From NCBI GenBank assembly GCA_050260515.1, contig JBLNCI010000029.1:1-64000 (forward strand): a DNA stretch of 64,000 nt, read 5' to 3'. Within the stretch, counting starts at the first letter, position 1, and the number at the start of each line of letters is the position of its first letter. Of this stretch, positions 44,791-54,504 are shown piece after piece. Below the pieces are notes generated by a model. It searched no databases. It worked only from the letters and a program-made list of their open reading frames with translations, and was not told the DNA's origin. The stretch comes from DATJIG01 sp050260515. Lineage in GTDB: Bacteria; Pseudomonadota; Alphaproteobacteria; SMXQ01. The translations under genes were made by a program, and so were the position numbers.

Positions 44791-46932
44791 GTGAACCCGC
44801 TCCTCCGCGCCAGCAGCCGGATCGCGGGCATGGTGCGGAAAGCATTTTCTCTCTCGGACCGTTGGCCGGCGATGTTGACCGCGGCCGTCCTGATGACCGC
44901 GATCTGGGTCGCGTACGGCGCGCAGGTCTGGTCGCTGCGCGAACGGATCGACGACGACGCGATGGCGCGCGCCGACCGTCTCCTCTCCTCCTACGCGCGA
45001 TACGTATCCGCCAACGTCAACTTCATCGACGGGCTGCTGAAGCTGCTGACGACGTACGCCGCCGAGAACGGCATCGAACGAACAATCGCACTCGCCGGCG
45101 AAAAGAGGCTCTACACCGGCGTGGTGGGCACGATCAGCGTCGTCGACGCCGAAGGGCGCGGCCTGTTGGTCGGCGACGGCATCTCCGGGCCCCATGACAT
45201 CTCGCTGCGCGAGCACTTCGTCGCGGCGATGCATCAGGATCGCGACGCGCTCATGATCGGCGCCCCGATCCTCGCCCGCACCGCGGCGCAGCCCGCGATT
45301 CCGTTCGACCGCACCATCCGCGAGCGCGACGGCCGGATCATCGGCGTCGTGACGGCGGCCGTGCATCCCGAAATGTTCCGACCGATGTTCGATCGCGCCG
45401 TCCTCGGACCCGGCGGGATCCTCATCTGGCACGACCTCGAGCACGACGTGCATCTGTCACGCATAGGGCCCGACCGCGCGGATCGCGACCGGCGCCATGG
45501 ACGCATGCCGGACTTCGGCCACTCCCGCGAGGGGACGTACTGGAAGACAAGCAGCGCCGACGGGCTGCGGCGCGCATTCGCCTACCGGACGATTCCCGGA
45601 TATCCGGTCGCGGTTCTGGTCGGCATCGCCGTCGACGACGTCGCTGCGACCACCCGCGAACTTCGCAGCAACATGCTCGGCGCGGCGATCGTGGCCAATC
45701 TGGTGCTGTTCCTCGTGCTCGGAGGGTGGCTGCACCAGCAATCCGCGCGCACGGCGCTGCGCGTCGCCAAGGAGACGGCGGACGCGGCCACCCGGGCCAA
45801 ATCGAATTTCCTGGCGACGATGAGCCACGAAATCCGCACCCCGATGAACGGGATCATCGGGTTCGCGGAGCTGCTGGCGGAAACGCCGCTCGACGGCAGA
45901 CAGAAGGACTACGCACGGACGATTCACGAATCGAGCCGGGCACTGCTCAAGCTGCTCAACGACATCCTCGACTACTCGCGGATCGAAGCCGGAAAGATCA
46001 CGCTCGAGCCGATCAGCTTCAATCCGGCGGCGATCGCCCACAACGTGGCCGGACTGTTCCGTCGCCAGGCGGAGCGGAAGGGCGTCGAACTTTCCCTCAC
46101 GGTGGACGCCACCGCGCCGACCGCGCTCGTCGGCGACGTCGACCGCATCCGGCAGATCCTGATCAATCTCGTGGGCAACGCGCTGAAATTCACCGAGCGC
46201 GGCGGGGTCGATATCCGCGTGTCGGGCGGCGGCGGGGCCGATCCCGGGAGGCTGCGGATCGAGGTCGTGGACACCGGAATCGGGATTCCGACGGACGCGC
46301 AGGAGCTCCTGTTCAAGCGCTTCAGCCAGGGCGACAGCTCGATCACGCGCCGGTTCGGCGGCACGGGCCTGGGCCTCGCGATCGCGAAATCCCTCGTCGA
46401 GGTCATGGGGGGCGACATCGGTTTCGCCAGTCAGCCCGGCCTCGGCAGCAGCTTCTGGTTCGAGCTCACGTTGCCCGTGGCACCGCTCATGGCGGATCGG
46501 GGCGGCGCATCTTTCCACCGCACGGCAGGCCAGCGCATCGTCCTCGTCGTCGACGATGTCGCGGCCAACCGGGAACTCGTGGCCGACCTGCTGCCGAGCA
46601 GCGAATATGCGGTCGAGATCGCCGAAAGCGGTCGCGCCGGTCTCGAGCGCATCGCGAAGGGCGACGTCGACGTCGTGTTGCTCGACCTCGAGATGCCCGA
46701 GATGGACGGGTTCGAGACCGTCGGCCGCATTCGCGCCATTCCCGGCGCGATGTCGCGGGTCCCGGTGATCGCGATGACCGCCCACGTCAGCGACAGGACA
46801 GCGCGCAAGTGCCTCGATGTCGGCATGGACGGTTACCTCGCAAAGCCGGTCGACCGCGCCGCCCTGCTCGCCGCGTTGACCCGTCTGCTGGGAACCGGCG
46901 GCGACCGCCAGGCCGCCGGCGGACAGCGGTAG
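44791..46932 (+). CDS. Hybrid sensor histidine kinase with receiver domain
   Basis: The 713-residue membrane kinase starts at GTG 44791. It has a first membrane helix (about 28-46), a periplasmic sensor region (about 50-290, dCache-like in layout), a second helix (about 297-314), HisKA with phospho-acceptor His346 in SHEIRTPMNG, HATPase motifs (N box VGNALKFT, DTGIGIP, GGTGLGLAI) and a C-terminal receiver with Asp632 (LLDLEMPEMDG). The signal and the downstream partner are unknown; no response-regulator gene is adjacent. Phosphorelay through another protein is likely. Confidence 0.9.
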   Translation: MNPLLRASSRIAGMVRKAFSLSDRWPAMLTAAVLMTAIWVAYGAQVWSLRERIDDDAMARADRLLSSYARYVSANVNFIDGLLKLLTTYAAENGIERTIALAGEKRLYTGVVGTISVVDAEGRGLLVGDGISGPHDISLREHFVAAMHQDRDALMIGAPILARTAAQPAIPFDRTIRERDGRIIGVVTAAVHPEMFRPMFDRAVLGPGGILIWHDLEHDVHLSRIGPDRADRDRRHGRMPDFGHSREGTYWKTSSADGLRRAFAYRTIPGYPVAVLVGIAVDDVAATTRELRSNMLGAAIVANLVLFLVLGGWLHQQSARTALRVAKETADAATRAKSNFLATMSHEIRTPMNGIIGFAELLAETPLDGRQKDYARTIHESSRALLKLLNDILDYSRIEAGKITLEPISFNPAAIAHNVAGLFRRQAERKGVELSLTVDATAPTALVGDVDRIRQILINLVGNALKFTERGGVDIRVSGGGGADPGRLRIEVVDTGIGIPTDAQELLFKRFSQGDSSITRRFGGTGLGLAIAKSLVEVMGGDIGFASQPGLGSSFWFELTLPVAPLMADRGGASFHRTAGQRIVLVVDDVAANRELVADLLPSSEYAVEIAESGRAGLERIAKGDVDVVLLDLEMPEMDGFETVGRIRAIPGAMSRVPVIAMTAHVSDRTARKCLDVGMDGYLAKPVDRAALLAALTRLLGTGGDRQAAGGQR

Positions 46933-47042
46933 CACGGGCGGCGTCGCGCTTCGATCCGCCGCTCTGCACCGGATTCCCCGATTGTTTTCCCCGGCGGCGC
47001 TGGTAGTTTTCCGGCCGGGTTCATCGCCGAGGGGAGCGAAGC

Positions 47043-48740
47043 GTGACGGCCGCCGCGAGCACCAAGCCTAAATCCGATATCGAAATCGCCCGCGCCGCCA
47101 AGCTCCGACCAATTCTCGACCTGGCCGCCGACCGGCTCGGACTTCCGGCCGAAAGCCTGACGCCCTACGGGCACTATCAGGCCAAGATCTCGCTCGACGC
47201 CGTCCACGAGCTCGCAAGCAAGCCCGACGGGCACCTCATCCTCGTGACGTCGATCTCGCCCACGCCTGCGGGCGAAGGCAAGACCACGACCAGCGTAGGC
47301 CTCGGCGATGCGCTGAACCGCATCGGCAAGAAGGCGATCATCGCGCTGCGGGAGCCGTCGATCGGCCCGACTCTCGGCATGAAGGGGGGTGCCGCCGGCG
47401 GCGGCTACGCCCAGGTCGTGCCGATGGACGAGATCAACCTTCATTTCACCGGCGACCTCCACGCGATCGGCTCGGCCAATAACCTGCTGGCCGCGATGAT
47501 CGACAATCACCTGTATTGGGGCAACGAGCTCGGCATCGATCCGCGGCGCGTGTCGTGGCGTCGGTGCATGGATATGAACGACCGGGCGCTGCGCGACATC
47601 GTGTGCGGTCTCGGCGGCCCGCAGAACGGCTACACCCGCGAGGCGCACTTCGACATCACGTCGGCATCCGAGGTGATGGCTGCCTTCTGTCTCGCCAGCG
47701 ACTTCAAGGATCTGCAACGCCGCCTCGGCAACATCATCGTCGCCCAGACCGCGAAGCGCGAGCCGGTGCGCGCGTCGCAGCTCAAGGCCGAGGGCGCCAT
47801 GGCCGTGCTGTTGAAGCGGGCGCTGGAGCCGAATCTCGTCCAGACGCTCGAGAACAACCCGGCGCTGGTCCACGGCGGTCCTTTCGCCAACATCGCCCAC
47901 GGCTGCAGCTCGGTGATCGCCACGCGCGCGGCGCTCAAGCTCGCCGATTACGTCGTCACCGAGGCCGGGTTCGGCGCCGACCTCGGCGCCGAGAAGTTCT
48001 TCGACATCAAATGCCGCAAGGCCGGCCTCACGCCGGCGTGCGCGGTCCTCGTCGCGACGATCGGCGCCGTCAAGATGCACGGCGGCGTCGCCGTCCGCGA
48101 CCTGCGGACCGAGAACTGCACGGCGGTCGAGCTCGGCCTCGCGAACCTGCTGCGGCACCTCGACAACCTGTCGCAGTTCGGGGTCCCGGTGGTGGTCGCG
48201 ATCAATCGCCACACCTCCGACACCGACCGCGAGATCGCCATCGTCCGCAACGCCTGCGCCGCGCGCGGCGTCGAAATGATCGTCGCCGAGCACTGGGCCC
48301 GCGGCAGCGCCGGAGCCGAGGAACTGGCGCGCACCGTGGTCCGGACGATCGACCAGAAGCACGTGAACTTCCGGCTGCTCTACGACGACTCCGAACCGCT
48401 GGTCGAGAAGGTCCGCACCGTGGCGCGGACGATCTACCGCGCCCGGGACATCAGCGCCGACACCCAGGTCCTGGAACGCTTCGCGCAGCTCCAGGCCGGC
48501 GGCTTCGGCCACTTCCCGGTGTGCATCGCCAAGACCCAGTACAGCTTCTCGACCAACCCGAAGCTGATGGGCGCACCGAGCGACCACGTCATCCCGATCC
48601 GCGAGGTCCGGCTCTCGGCGGGCGCCGAGTTCGTGGTGGTGGTGTGCGGCGACATCATGACGATGCCCGGTCTCCCTCGGGAACCCGCGGCCGTGCGCCT
48701 CAGCGTCGACGACCACGGGCACATCCAGGGATTGTCGTAA
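47043..48740 (+). CDS. fhs: Formate-tetrahydrofolate ligase
   Basis: The enzyme makes 10-formyltetrahydrofolate from formate, ATP and tetrahydrofolate. The 565-residue product matches the usual length and has the phosphate-binding PTPAGEGKTTTSVGL, the EPSIGPTLGMKGGAAGGG region and the C-terminal metal/folate segment ending MPGLPREPAA. The GTG start at 47043 is preceded by GGGGAG. It is transcribed alone here. Serves one-carbon metabolism. Confidence 0.96.
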   Translation: MTAAASTKPKSDIEIARAAKLRPILDLAADRLGLPAESLTPYGHYQAKISLDAVHELASKPDGHLILVTSISPTPAGEGKTTTSVGLGDALNRIGKKAIIALREPSIGPTLGMKGGAAGGGYAQVVPMDEINLHFTGDLHAIGSANNLLAAMIDNHLYWGNELGIDPRRVSWRRCMDMNDRALRDIVCGLGGPQNGYTREAHFDITSASEVMAAFCLASDFKDLQRRLGNIIVAQTAKREPVRASQLKAEGAMAVLLKRALEPNLVQTLENNPALVHGGPFANIAHGCSSVIATRAALKLADYVVTEAGFGADLGAEKFFDIKCRKAGLTPACAVLVATIGAVKMHGGVAVRDLRTENCTAVELGLANLLRHLDNLSQFGVPVVVAINRHTSDTDREIAIVRNACAARGVEMIVAEHWARGSAGAEELARTVVRTIDQKHVNFRLLYDDSEPLVEKVRTVARTIYRARDISADTQVLERFAQLQAGGFGHFPVCIAKTQYSFSTNPKLMGAPSDHVIPIREVRLSAGAEFVVVVCGDIMTMPGLPREPAAVRLSVDDHGHIQGLS

Positions 48741-48932
48741 CCCCGGAGCGCGCTGGCTCAGAGGGATCCGCCGGCGCGGCGCCGCGCGTGGTTAATCCTC
48801 GGACTGTTGTATAAGAGTTAAAGTCCGGTCAGAGATGACGATGCGCAAATGGTGGCCAAGATTCGAACAAAGACTCGAAAATAGGTAACTGCCCCGGTAC
48901 GCTCCGCCGCAAAGTCGCACAGGGGGGAGCGC

Positions 48933-51900
48933 ATGACAAACATCCAGGGCACGTCGGGCAACGACACCATCATCGGCACCGCACGGAACGACGAGATCAA
49001 GGGAGGCGGCGGAGACGATCTCCTCCTTGGCGGCGCCGGCAACGACGAACTCAGCGGCGGTGCGGGAAACGACACGCTCGACGGCGGAAGCGGCAGGGAC
49101 GAGCTTTCGGGCGGCAGCGGCAACGATGTCCTCGTTTATGGCGCCGCAGAGAACGTCGGCACTCGGGACAAGTACGACGGCGGCGACGGAGTCGACACCC
49201 TTCGCCTGGTTCTGACCCATGCCGAGTGGGCTCGCGCCGACGTTCAGGCCGACATCGCCGATTTCCTGCATCTCGCCGAGACGACGACGCGCCATGGCGA
49301 GGCGAACGGACACGAGTTCACGTTCGCATCTCTCGGCCTCAAGGTCGAGCACGTCGAGAATCTCCAGGTTGTCGTCGACGGAGTCATCGTCGACCCGTTG
49401 CATCCTGTCCAGGCGCAGGACGACGCCGTGGCGGTCGATGAGGACAGCACCGTCGTCGGCAATCTCGTGGGGAACGATTCCGTCATCAACGGCGTACAGT
49501 CGGTCGAGGTGCTGACCTCGCCGTCCGCCGGCAATCTCGTCGTCAATGCGGATGGCAGCTACAGCTACACCCCGGGCGCGGCGTTGCAGCATCTCGCCGC
49601 CGGCGAGACAGCCACCGAGACGTTCACCTACCGGGTGACCGACACTCAAGGCCACGCGGACACGGCGACCGCTACGATTACGATCAACGGCGTCAACGAT
49701 GCCCCGACCGCCGCGGCCGACGCTGCCACCGGCAGCCAGAACCAGCTCCTCACCGTCGATGTGGTCGCGAACGACACCGACGCCGACGACGGACACGTTC
49801 TCACGCTGACGGGCGCGAGCGTCGCGGACGGCCAGGGCTCCGTCGCCGTTGTCGACGGCCAGCTCGCGTTCGATCCGGGCAGCGACTTCGACCATCTGGC
49901 GCCGGGGGCCACGCAGGACGTCGTCGTCACCTACACCGTGAGCGACGAGTTAGGCGCGACCTCCACCGCCACGGCGACGATCACCGTCACCGGCACGAAC
50001 GACGCACCGGTCGCGGCCGCCGACTCGGCCACGACGGGTGAGAACCAACCCGTGATGATCGACGTTCTCGCGAATGACACGGACGCCGACGACGGGCACG
50101 TTCTCACTCTGACGGGTGCGAGCGTCGCCGATGGCCAGGGCTCCGTCGCGGTCGTCGACGGCCAGCTCGCGTTCAATCCGGGCAGCGACTTCGATCACCT
50201 GGCGCCGGGGGCCACGCAGAATGTCGTCGTCACCTACACGGTGAGCGACGAGTTCGGCGCGACCTCCACCGCCACGGCCACGATCACCGTCACCGGTACC
50301 AACGACGCACCGGTCGTGGTCGCCGACTCGGCGACCACGGGTGAGAACCAACCCGTGATGATCGACGTTCTCGCGAACGACACGGACGCCGACGACGGGC
50401 ACGTTCTCACTCTGACGAACGTCAGCATCGCTGATGGCCAGGGCTCCGTCGCCGTCGTCGACGGCCAGCTCGCGTTCAATCCGGGCAGCGACTTCGACCA
50501 TCTGGCGCCGGGGGCCACCCAGGATGTCGTCGTCACCTACACGGTGAGCGACGAGTTCGGCGCGACCTCCACCGCCACAGCGACGATCACCGTCACCGGC
50601 ACCGACGACGCACCGGTCGCGACGGCCGATTCCTTCACGACCACGGAGGATTCGCCGATCAGCGGCAACGTTCTGGGCAACGACAGCGATATCGACGACG
50701 GCGACGTACTTACGGTCGCCAACACAGGCAGCTTCGCCACCAGCCATGGCACGGTGACGCTCGGCGCCGACGGGTCGTTCACGTACACACCCGACGCGAA
50801 CTTCAGCGGCAACGACCACTTCGACTACACCGTCCAGGACGCAAGCGGAGCGCAGTCGACCGCGACCGCCTCGTTCGTCGTCGACGCCGTCGCCGATGCG
50901 CCGACGCTCACCGTCGGGAATGTTTCGGGAACCGCTGGCGTCGCCATTCCGCTCGGCATCGCCGCGACACTGACCGATACCGACGGCTCCGAATCGCTGG
51001 CCGTCACGGTGTCCGGCGTTCCGACCGGCGCCAGCCTCTCCGCCGGAAGCGAGACCGCTCCTGGGGTGTGGCAGCTTACCGCGGCGGACCTTACTGACCT
51101 CTCGATCACGACGGCGCCGAATGCGACCGCGCACTTCACCCTGCAGGTCACCGCGACATCCGCGGAAATCTCCAACGGGTCCGCCGCGTCGACCATCGCC
51201 ACCATTGCCGTCGACGTGCCCGACATCAACGGCACCGCGGCGGCGGATACGATCTTCGGCGACAATGATGCCAACGTCATCCATGGCCTCGCAGGCGACG
51301 ACGTGATCACCGCCAACGGCGGCGACGATCAGGTCTTCGGCGACGACGGCAACGACGACCTGCATGGCAACGGCGGAAACGATGCCCTGCACGGCGGAAT
51401 CGGCGACGACCGGCTCAGCGGCGGCGCGGGGTTCGACCAGATCTTCGGCGATGCCGGAAACGACACGCTGATCATCAACACGTTCGACGCCACCACGGAC
51501 ACCTTCGACGGCGGTGCCGGAATCGACACCGCGGCTGCCTCCGACGTGTGGGCCACCGGTCTGTCGATCGATCTCAGCGCTGGACTGATCTCGGTCGCCG
51601 GGGGCGGCGCCTTGATCGTGTCGGCAATGGTCGGCGTCGAGAACGCCACCGGAACCCAATTCGCCGACACCATCACCGGCGACGCAGGGGCGAACGTTCT
51701 GCACGGCCTCGCCGGAAACGACTCGATCACCGCGAATGGCGGCGACGATCAGGTCTTCGGCGATGACGGCAACGACGCGATCAGCGGCAACGGCGGCAAC
51801 GACGTTCTGCACGGCGGCGCAGGCGACGACCGGCTCAGCGGTGGAGCCGACTTCGATCAGATCTTCGGCGACGACGGCAACGACACCCTCATCATCAACA

Positions 51901-52850
51901 CGTTCGACGGCACGACCGACACGTTCGACGGCGGCACCGGGATCGATACCGCCGAAGCGGCGAGCGGTTGGGCGACCGGCCTGTTGATCGATCTCTCCGC
52001 CGGCAGGATCTCCGTCGCCGGCGGCGGTGCCACGATCGTCAATGCGATGACTTCGGTCGAGAACGCGACCGGGACGGGCTTTGCCGACACCATCACCGGC
52101 GACGCCGGCGCCAACGTTCTGCACGGCCTCGCCGGAAACGACTCGATCACCGCGAACGGCGGCGACGATCAGGTCTTCGGCGACGACGGCAACGACACCA
52201 TCAGCGGCAACGGTGGGAACGATATCCTGCACGGCGGCGCCGGCGACGACCGGCTCAGCGGCGGAGCCGACTTCGATCAGATCTTCGGTGACGACGGCAA
52301 CGACACGCTGATCATCAACACCTTCGACGGCACGACCGACACGTTCGACGGCGGCGCCGGGATCGATACCGCCGAAGCCGCCAGCGGTTGGGCTGCCGGG
52401 CTCTCGATCGACCTGAATGTCGGCCGGATCGCGGTCACGGGTGGCGGCGCCACGATCGTCAATGCGATGACGGCGGTCGAGAACGCGACGGGAACTTCAT
52501 TCGCGGACGTCATCACCGGCAATGCCGGAGCCAATCTGCTACGCGGCCTCGGCGGCAACGACACGCTGAACGGCGGTCTCGGCGACGACACGCTGGGCGG
52601 CGGCACCGGCAACGACCGCTTCGTGCTCGGCGCCGGCACCGGCCACGATGTCATCGAGGATTTCGCTGCCGGCGCCGGAGTCGGTGACGTCATGGATGTC
52701 TCCGCGTATCACCTCGGCTCCTTCGCCAACGTGCTGTCTCATGCCAGCACCGTCAGCGGCGGTACGCTCATTCAGCTCGATGCGGCGAACTCCGTGATGC
52801 TGCTGGGCGTCAGCCTGGCGACGTTGAACCAGGACGATTTCCTGCTGTAG
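48933..52850 (+). CDS. Large secreted RTX / cadherin-like repeat protein
   Basis: The 1305-residue protein opens with RTX nonapeptides (GGAGNDELSG type, residues 10-75), has a linker, three near-identical 101-residue cadherin/VCBS-like repeats (about 252-554, TGTNDAPV units), further Ig-like repeats, three near-identical 140-residue RTX blocks (about 770-1190) and a C-terminal RTX tail ending SLATLNQDDFLL, resembling a type I secretion signal. It should fold on binding calcium outside the cell, as an adhesin or matrix protein. It has no N-terminal signal peptide. No HlyB/HlyD/TolC genes are in the window. The repeats could recombine. Confidence 0.88.
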   Translation: MTNIQGTSGNDTIIGTARNDEIKGGGGDDLLLGGAGNDELSGGAGNDTLDGGSGRDELSGGSGNDVLVYGAAENVGTRDKYDGGDGVDTLRLVLTHAEWARADVQADIADFLHLAETTTRHGEANGHEFTFASLGLKVEHVENLQVVVDGVIVDPLHPVQAQDDAVAVDEDSTVVGNLVGNDSVINGVQSVEVLTSPSAGNLVVNADGSYSYTPGAALQHLAAGETATETFTYRVTDTQGHADTATATITINGVNDAPTAAADAATGSQNQLLTVDVVANDTDADDGHVLTLTGASVADGQGSVAVVDGQLAFDPGSDFDHLAPGATQDVVVTYTVSDELGATSTATATITVTGTNDAPVAAADSATTGENQPVMIDVLANDTDADDGHVLTLTGASVADGQGSVAVVDGQLAFNPGSDFDHLAPGATQNVVVTYTVSDEFGATSTATATITVTGTNDAPVVVADSATTGENQPVMIDVLANDTDADDGHVLTLTNVSIADGQGSVAVVDGQLAFNPGSDFDHLAPGATQDVVVTYTVSDEFGATSTATATITVTGTDDAPVATADSFTTTEDSPISGNVLGNDSDIDDGDVLTVANTGSFATSHGTVTLGADGSFTYTPDANFSGNDHFDYTVQDASGAQSTATASFVVDAVADAPTLTVGNVSGTAGVAIPLGIAATLTDTDGSESLAVTVSGVPTGASLSAGSETAPGVWQLTAADLTDLSITTAPNATAHFTLQVTATSAEISNGSAASTIATIAVDVPDINGTAAADTIFGDNDANVIHGLAGDDVITANGGDDQVFGDDGNDDLHGNGGNDALHGGIGDDRLSGGAGFDQIFGDAGNDTLIINTFDATTDTFDGGAGIDTAAASDVWATGLSIDLSAGLISVAGGGALIVSAMVGVENATGTQFADTITGDAGANVLHGLAGNDSITANGGDDQVFGDDGNDAISGNGGNDVLHGGAGDDRLSGGADFDQIFGDDGNDTLIINTFDGTTDTFDGGTGIDTAEAASGWATGLLIDLSAGRISVAGGGATIVNAMTSVENATGTGFADTITGDAGANVLHGLAGNDSITANGGDDQVFGDDGNDTISGNGGNDILHGGAGDDRLSGGADFDQIFGDDGNDTLIINTFDGTTDTFDGGAGIDTAEAASGWAAGLSIDLNVGRIAVTGGGATIVNAMTAVENATGTSFADVITGNAGANLLRGLGGNDTLNGGLGDDTLGGGTGNDRFVLGAGTGHDVIEDFAAGAGVGDVMDVSAYHLGSFANVLSHASTVSGGTLIQLDAANSVMLLGVSLATLNQDDFLL
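49686..50594 (+). repeat. Three tandem 303-bp repeats in the RTX gene
   Basis: Three units start at 49686, 49989 and 50292 and end with a fourth related boundary at 50595. Each encodes a 101-residue cadherin-like domain that begins near TGTNDAPV. The period is exact, and units two and three differ at only a few codons, suggesting recent duplication or gene conversion. Confidence 0.9.
51243..52502 (+). repeat. Three tandem 420-bp RTX blocks in the RTX gene
   Basis: Units begin at 51243, 51663 and 52083, with a partial fourth at 52503; each encodes 140 residues with the sequence of GNDxL-type nonapeptides followed by FDGTTDTFDGG and a VENATGT turn. The period is exact, and the second and third units are nearly identical. 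Confidence 0.9.
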
Positions 52851-52874
52851 CGGGCCGTCATCCGACGGGATCGA

Positions 52875-52904
52875 AAAGGGGCGTGGCTGCGGCCACGCCC
52901 CTTT
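52875..52904. terminator. Bidirectional terminator after the RTX gene
   Basis: AAAGGGGCGTGGC (52875-52887) pairs with GCCACGCCCCTTT (52892-52904), a 13-bp perfect stem with loop TGCG. A tract of A on one side and T on the other lets it work for both the RTX gene and the convergent sulfatase-fold gene. Confidence 0.93.
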
Positions 52905-52924
52905 GTTCTTCGATGTCGTCCGGA

Positions 52925-54229
52925 TCAGGCCGGCGACAGCGCCGGAGAATCCGGGCTCAGCCCCGGAGAGCTCTGCGGCGCCGCCTCCATCGTCCGCAGG
53001 ATACGGGACATCTTCCGCACGAGGTCGGTATCGCGCAGGCGCGGGTAGAGGTTCTTCTGCTCGTGCGGGTCGTCGGAGAGGTTGTACAGCTCGGGCCGGA
53101 TCTTCCGGTCGTAGGCGCTCTCGACGTACTTCCAGCCATCCTGGACGATCGCGCGCAGCAGCGGAATCCGCAGCTCGGAGATGTCGCGGCCCTTGAGCAC
53201 GAAGTCCGTCACCACCTCCTGATAGAGCGGGCGGTTGAGCGCCGGCACGGCCTCGCCACGCAGGATCGGCGACGCATCGACGCCATCGATGTTCGGCGCC
53301 GACGGCACCCCGAGGTAGGCGAGCAAGGTCGGCATCATGTCCACCGAGCTGATCTGCTGATCGACGCGACGACCCGCGGCGAGTCCGGGCGCCGCCACCA
53401 TCATCGGCGAATGCGTCAGGAACTTGTAGACGTGGTAGTCGTGGTGGAACAGCGCGTTGCTGCGCAGAATGCCCTTCCAGTCGGTGTAGAGACCGGCGCG
53501 ATACAGCGCATCGCGCACGTGCCACAGCGCGGAGACGCGACCGTCGGCGCGCAGCCGGTTCATCACCTTGCTCGCGAACTCGCCGCGCGGCTCCCACAGC
53601 AGGTTGTCCCCGTGGTCGCCGAACACGACCACGACGGTGTTGTCCCAATTCACCGCGTCGAAAATCGGCCCGAGATGGAAATCCACGGAGCTGAGGCAAC
53701 GGTCGTAGAAGTCGCGCCCGTACTTGCTGTTGTTGAATCGCGGATCGCACTGCCGATCGGGATGCAGCTCGCAGGTGTGGACGAAGTAGAACCACGGCTG
53801 CTCGGAGTGGTTGAGCTCGTCGAGCTTCTGCAGGACGCGGATCCCGTAGCTGTCGTGGATCGCCTCCGTCTTCTTGTCGCGGCGGTCGATGTCGTCGAAG
53901 CCCTCGAGCAGGTCCTGCGCATCGGCCATCGCTTCGGTGACGGTTGTCACCGTGCGATATCCCTGCTCCTTCATCAGGCGCGCCATCGTGATGGGCGTGC
54001 CGATGAACTTGCGATCGCGGAAGCTGCGGAGACCGTGTCGATACGGAAAGAGGCCGGTGAACCACGATCCCATCACGGCCGTGGTGTTGCTGCCCACCGC
54101 ATGGACGTTGTCGAAGGCCGTGCTTCGCTTCAGGAACGAATCGAGATTGGGGGTGTGCGCCGTTTTGGCGTCGCCTTCGAAGCGATCCTGGCGAAGGCAA
54201 TCGATCATCACGACGAGGAGGTTCAGCAT
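52925..54229 (-). CDS. Sulfatase/alkaline-phosphatase-superfamily hydrolase with Thr at the nucleophile site
   Basis: The 434-residue protein has the sulfatase fold: metal Asp10 in VVMIDC, a second metal set in VVFGDHGDNL, and a C-terminal sub-domain ending LYNLSDDPHEQKNL. In the signature stretch AVGSNTTAVMG the position of the formylglycine Cys is Thr49; the expected Pro and Arg are Ala and Met. Thr is the nucleophile in several phosphatase-type relatives. A true sulfatase is therefore unlikely; a phosphoesterase or phosphotransferase is my inference. The start is ATG 54229; a frame to 54274 adds 15 residues without need. No signal peptide. Confidence 0.82.
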   Translation of the reverse strand: MLNLLVVMIDCLRQDRFEGDAKTAHTPNLDSFLKRSTAFDNVHAVGSNTTAVMGSWFTGLFPYRHGLRSFRDRKFIGTPITMARLMKEQGYRTVTTVTEAMADAQDLLEGFDDIDRRDKKTEAIHDSYGIRVLQKLDELNHSEQPWFYFVHTCELHPDRQCDPRFNNSKYGRDFYDRCLSSVDFHLGPIFDAVNWDNTVVVVFGDHGDNLLWEPRGEFASKVMNRLRADGRVSALWHVRDALYRAGLYTDWKGILRSNALFHHDYHVYKFLTHSPMMVAAPGLAAGRRVDQQISSVDMMPTLLAYLGVPSAPNIDGVDASPILRGEAVPALNRPLYQEVVTDFVLKGRDISELRIPLLRAIVQDGWKYVESAYDRKIRPELYNLSDDPHEQKNLYPRLRDTDLVRKMSRILRTMEAAPQSSPGLSPDSPALSPA

Positions 54230-54504
54230 TGCGTCCTCACTTCTCTCTTTGTGCGGGGGATAGGCCTCAATCAATGCGTCCCGATTCCTGCCACTGCAGG
54301 TTGGTTTCGTGAAATTGCCATTTCAGGGCAATCCGCCCCAAAAAAGCCGCCCCATTTCCGCCCCATTCGGTGACCACCGTCCGCGGCGCGGCAGCGGCGA
54401 CCCGGCGCCTGCGTAGCTTTCGCTACGTCGCGCCGCGTCGTAGGATTTACGGCAACGCTGCGGTTCGTCGGCGACGCCAAGAGAGTCGATTCGAGGGGGA
54501 AACG

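Noticed and set aside
46833..48722. Long minus-strand frame opposite the formate-tetrahydrofolate ligase gene
   Set aside because: Low-complexity Arg/Asp/Gly-rich translation, no start signal, and it is entirely antisense to fhs.
49950..52232. Long minus-strand frame across the RTX gene
   Set aside because: It reflects the repetitive codon pattern of the RTX gene; the translation is repeat-like Val/Arg/Gly with no known domain.
49686..52502. Regular repeats considered as a CRISPR array
   Set aside because: Units are 303 and 420 bp, in frame and protein-coding, without unique spacers between short repeats.
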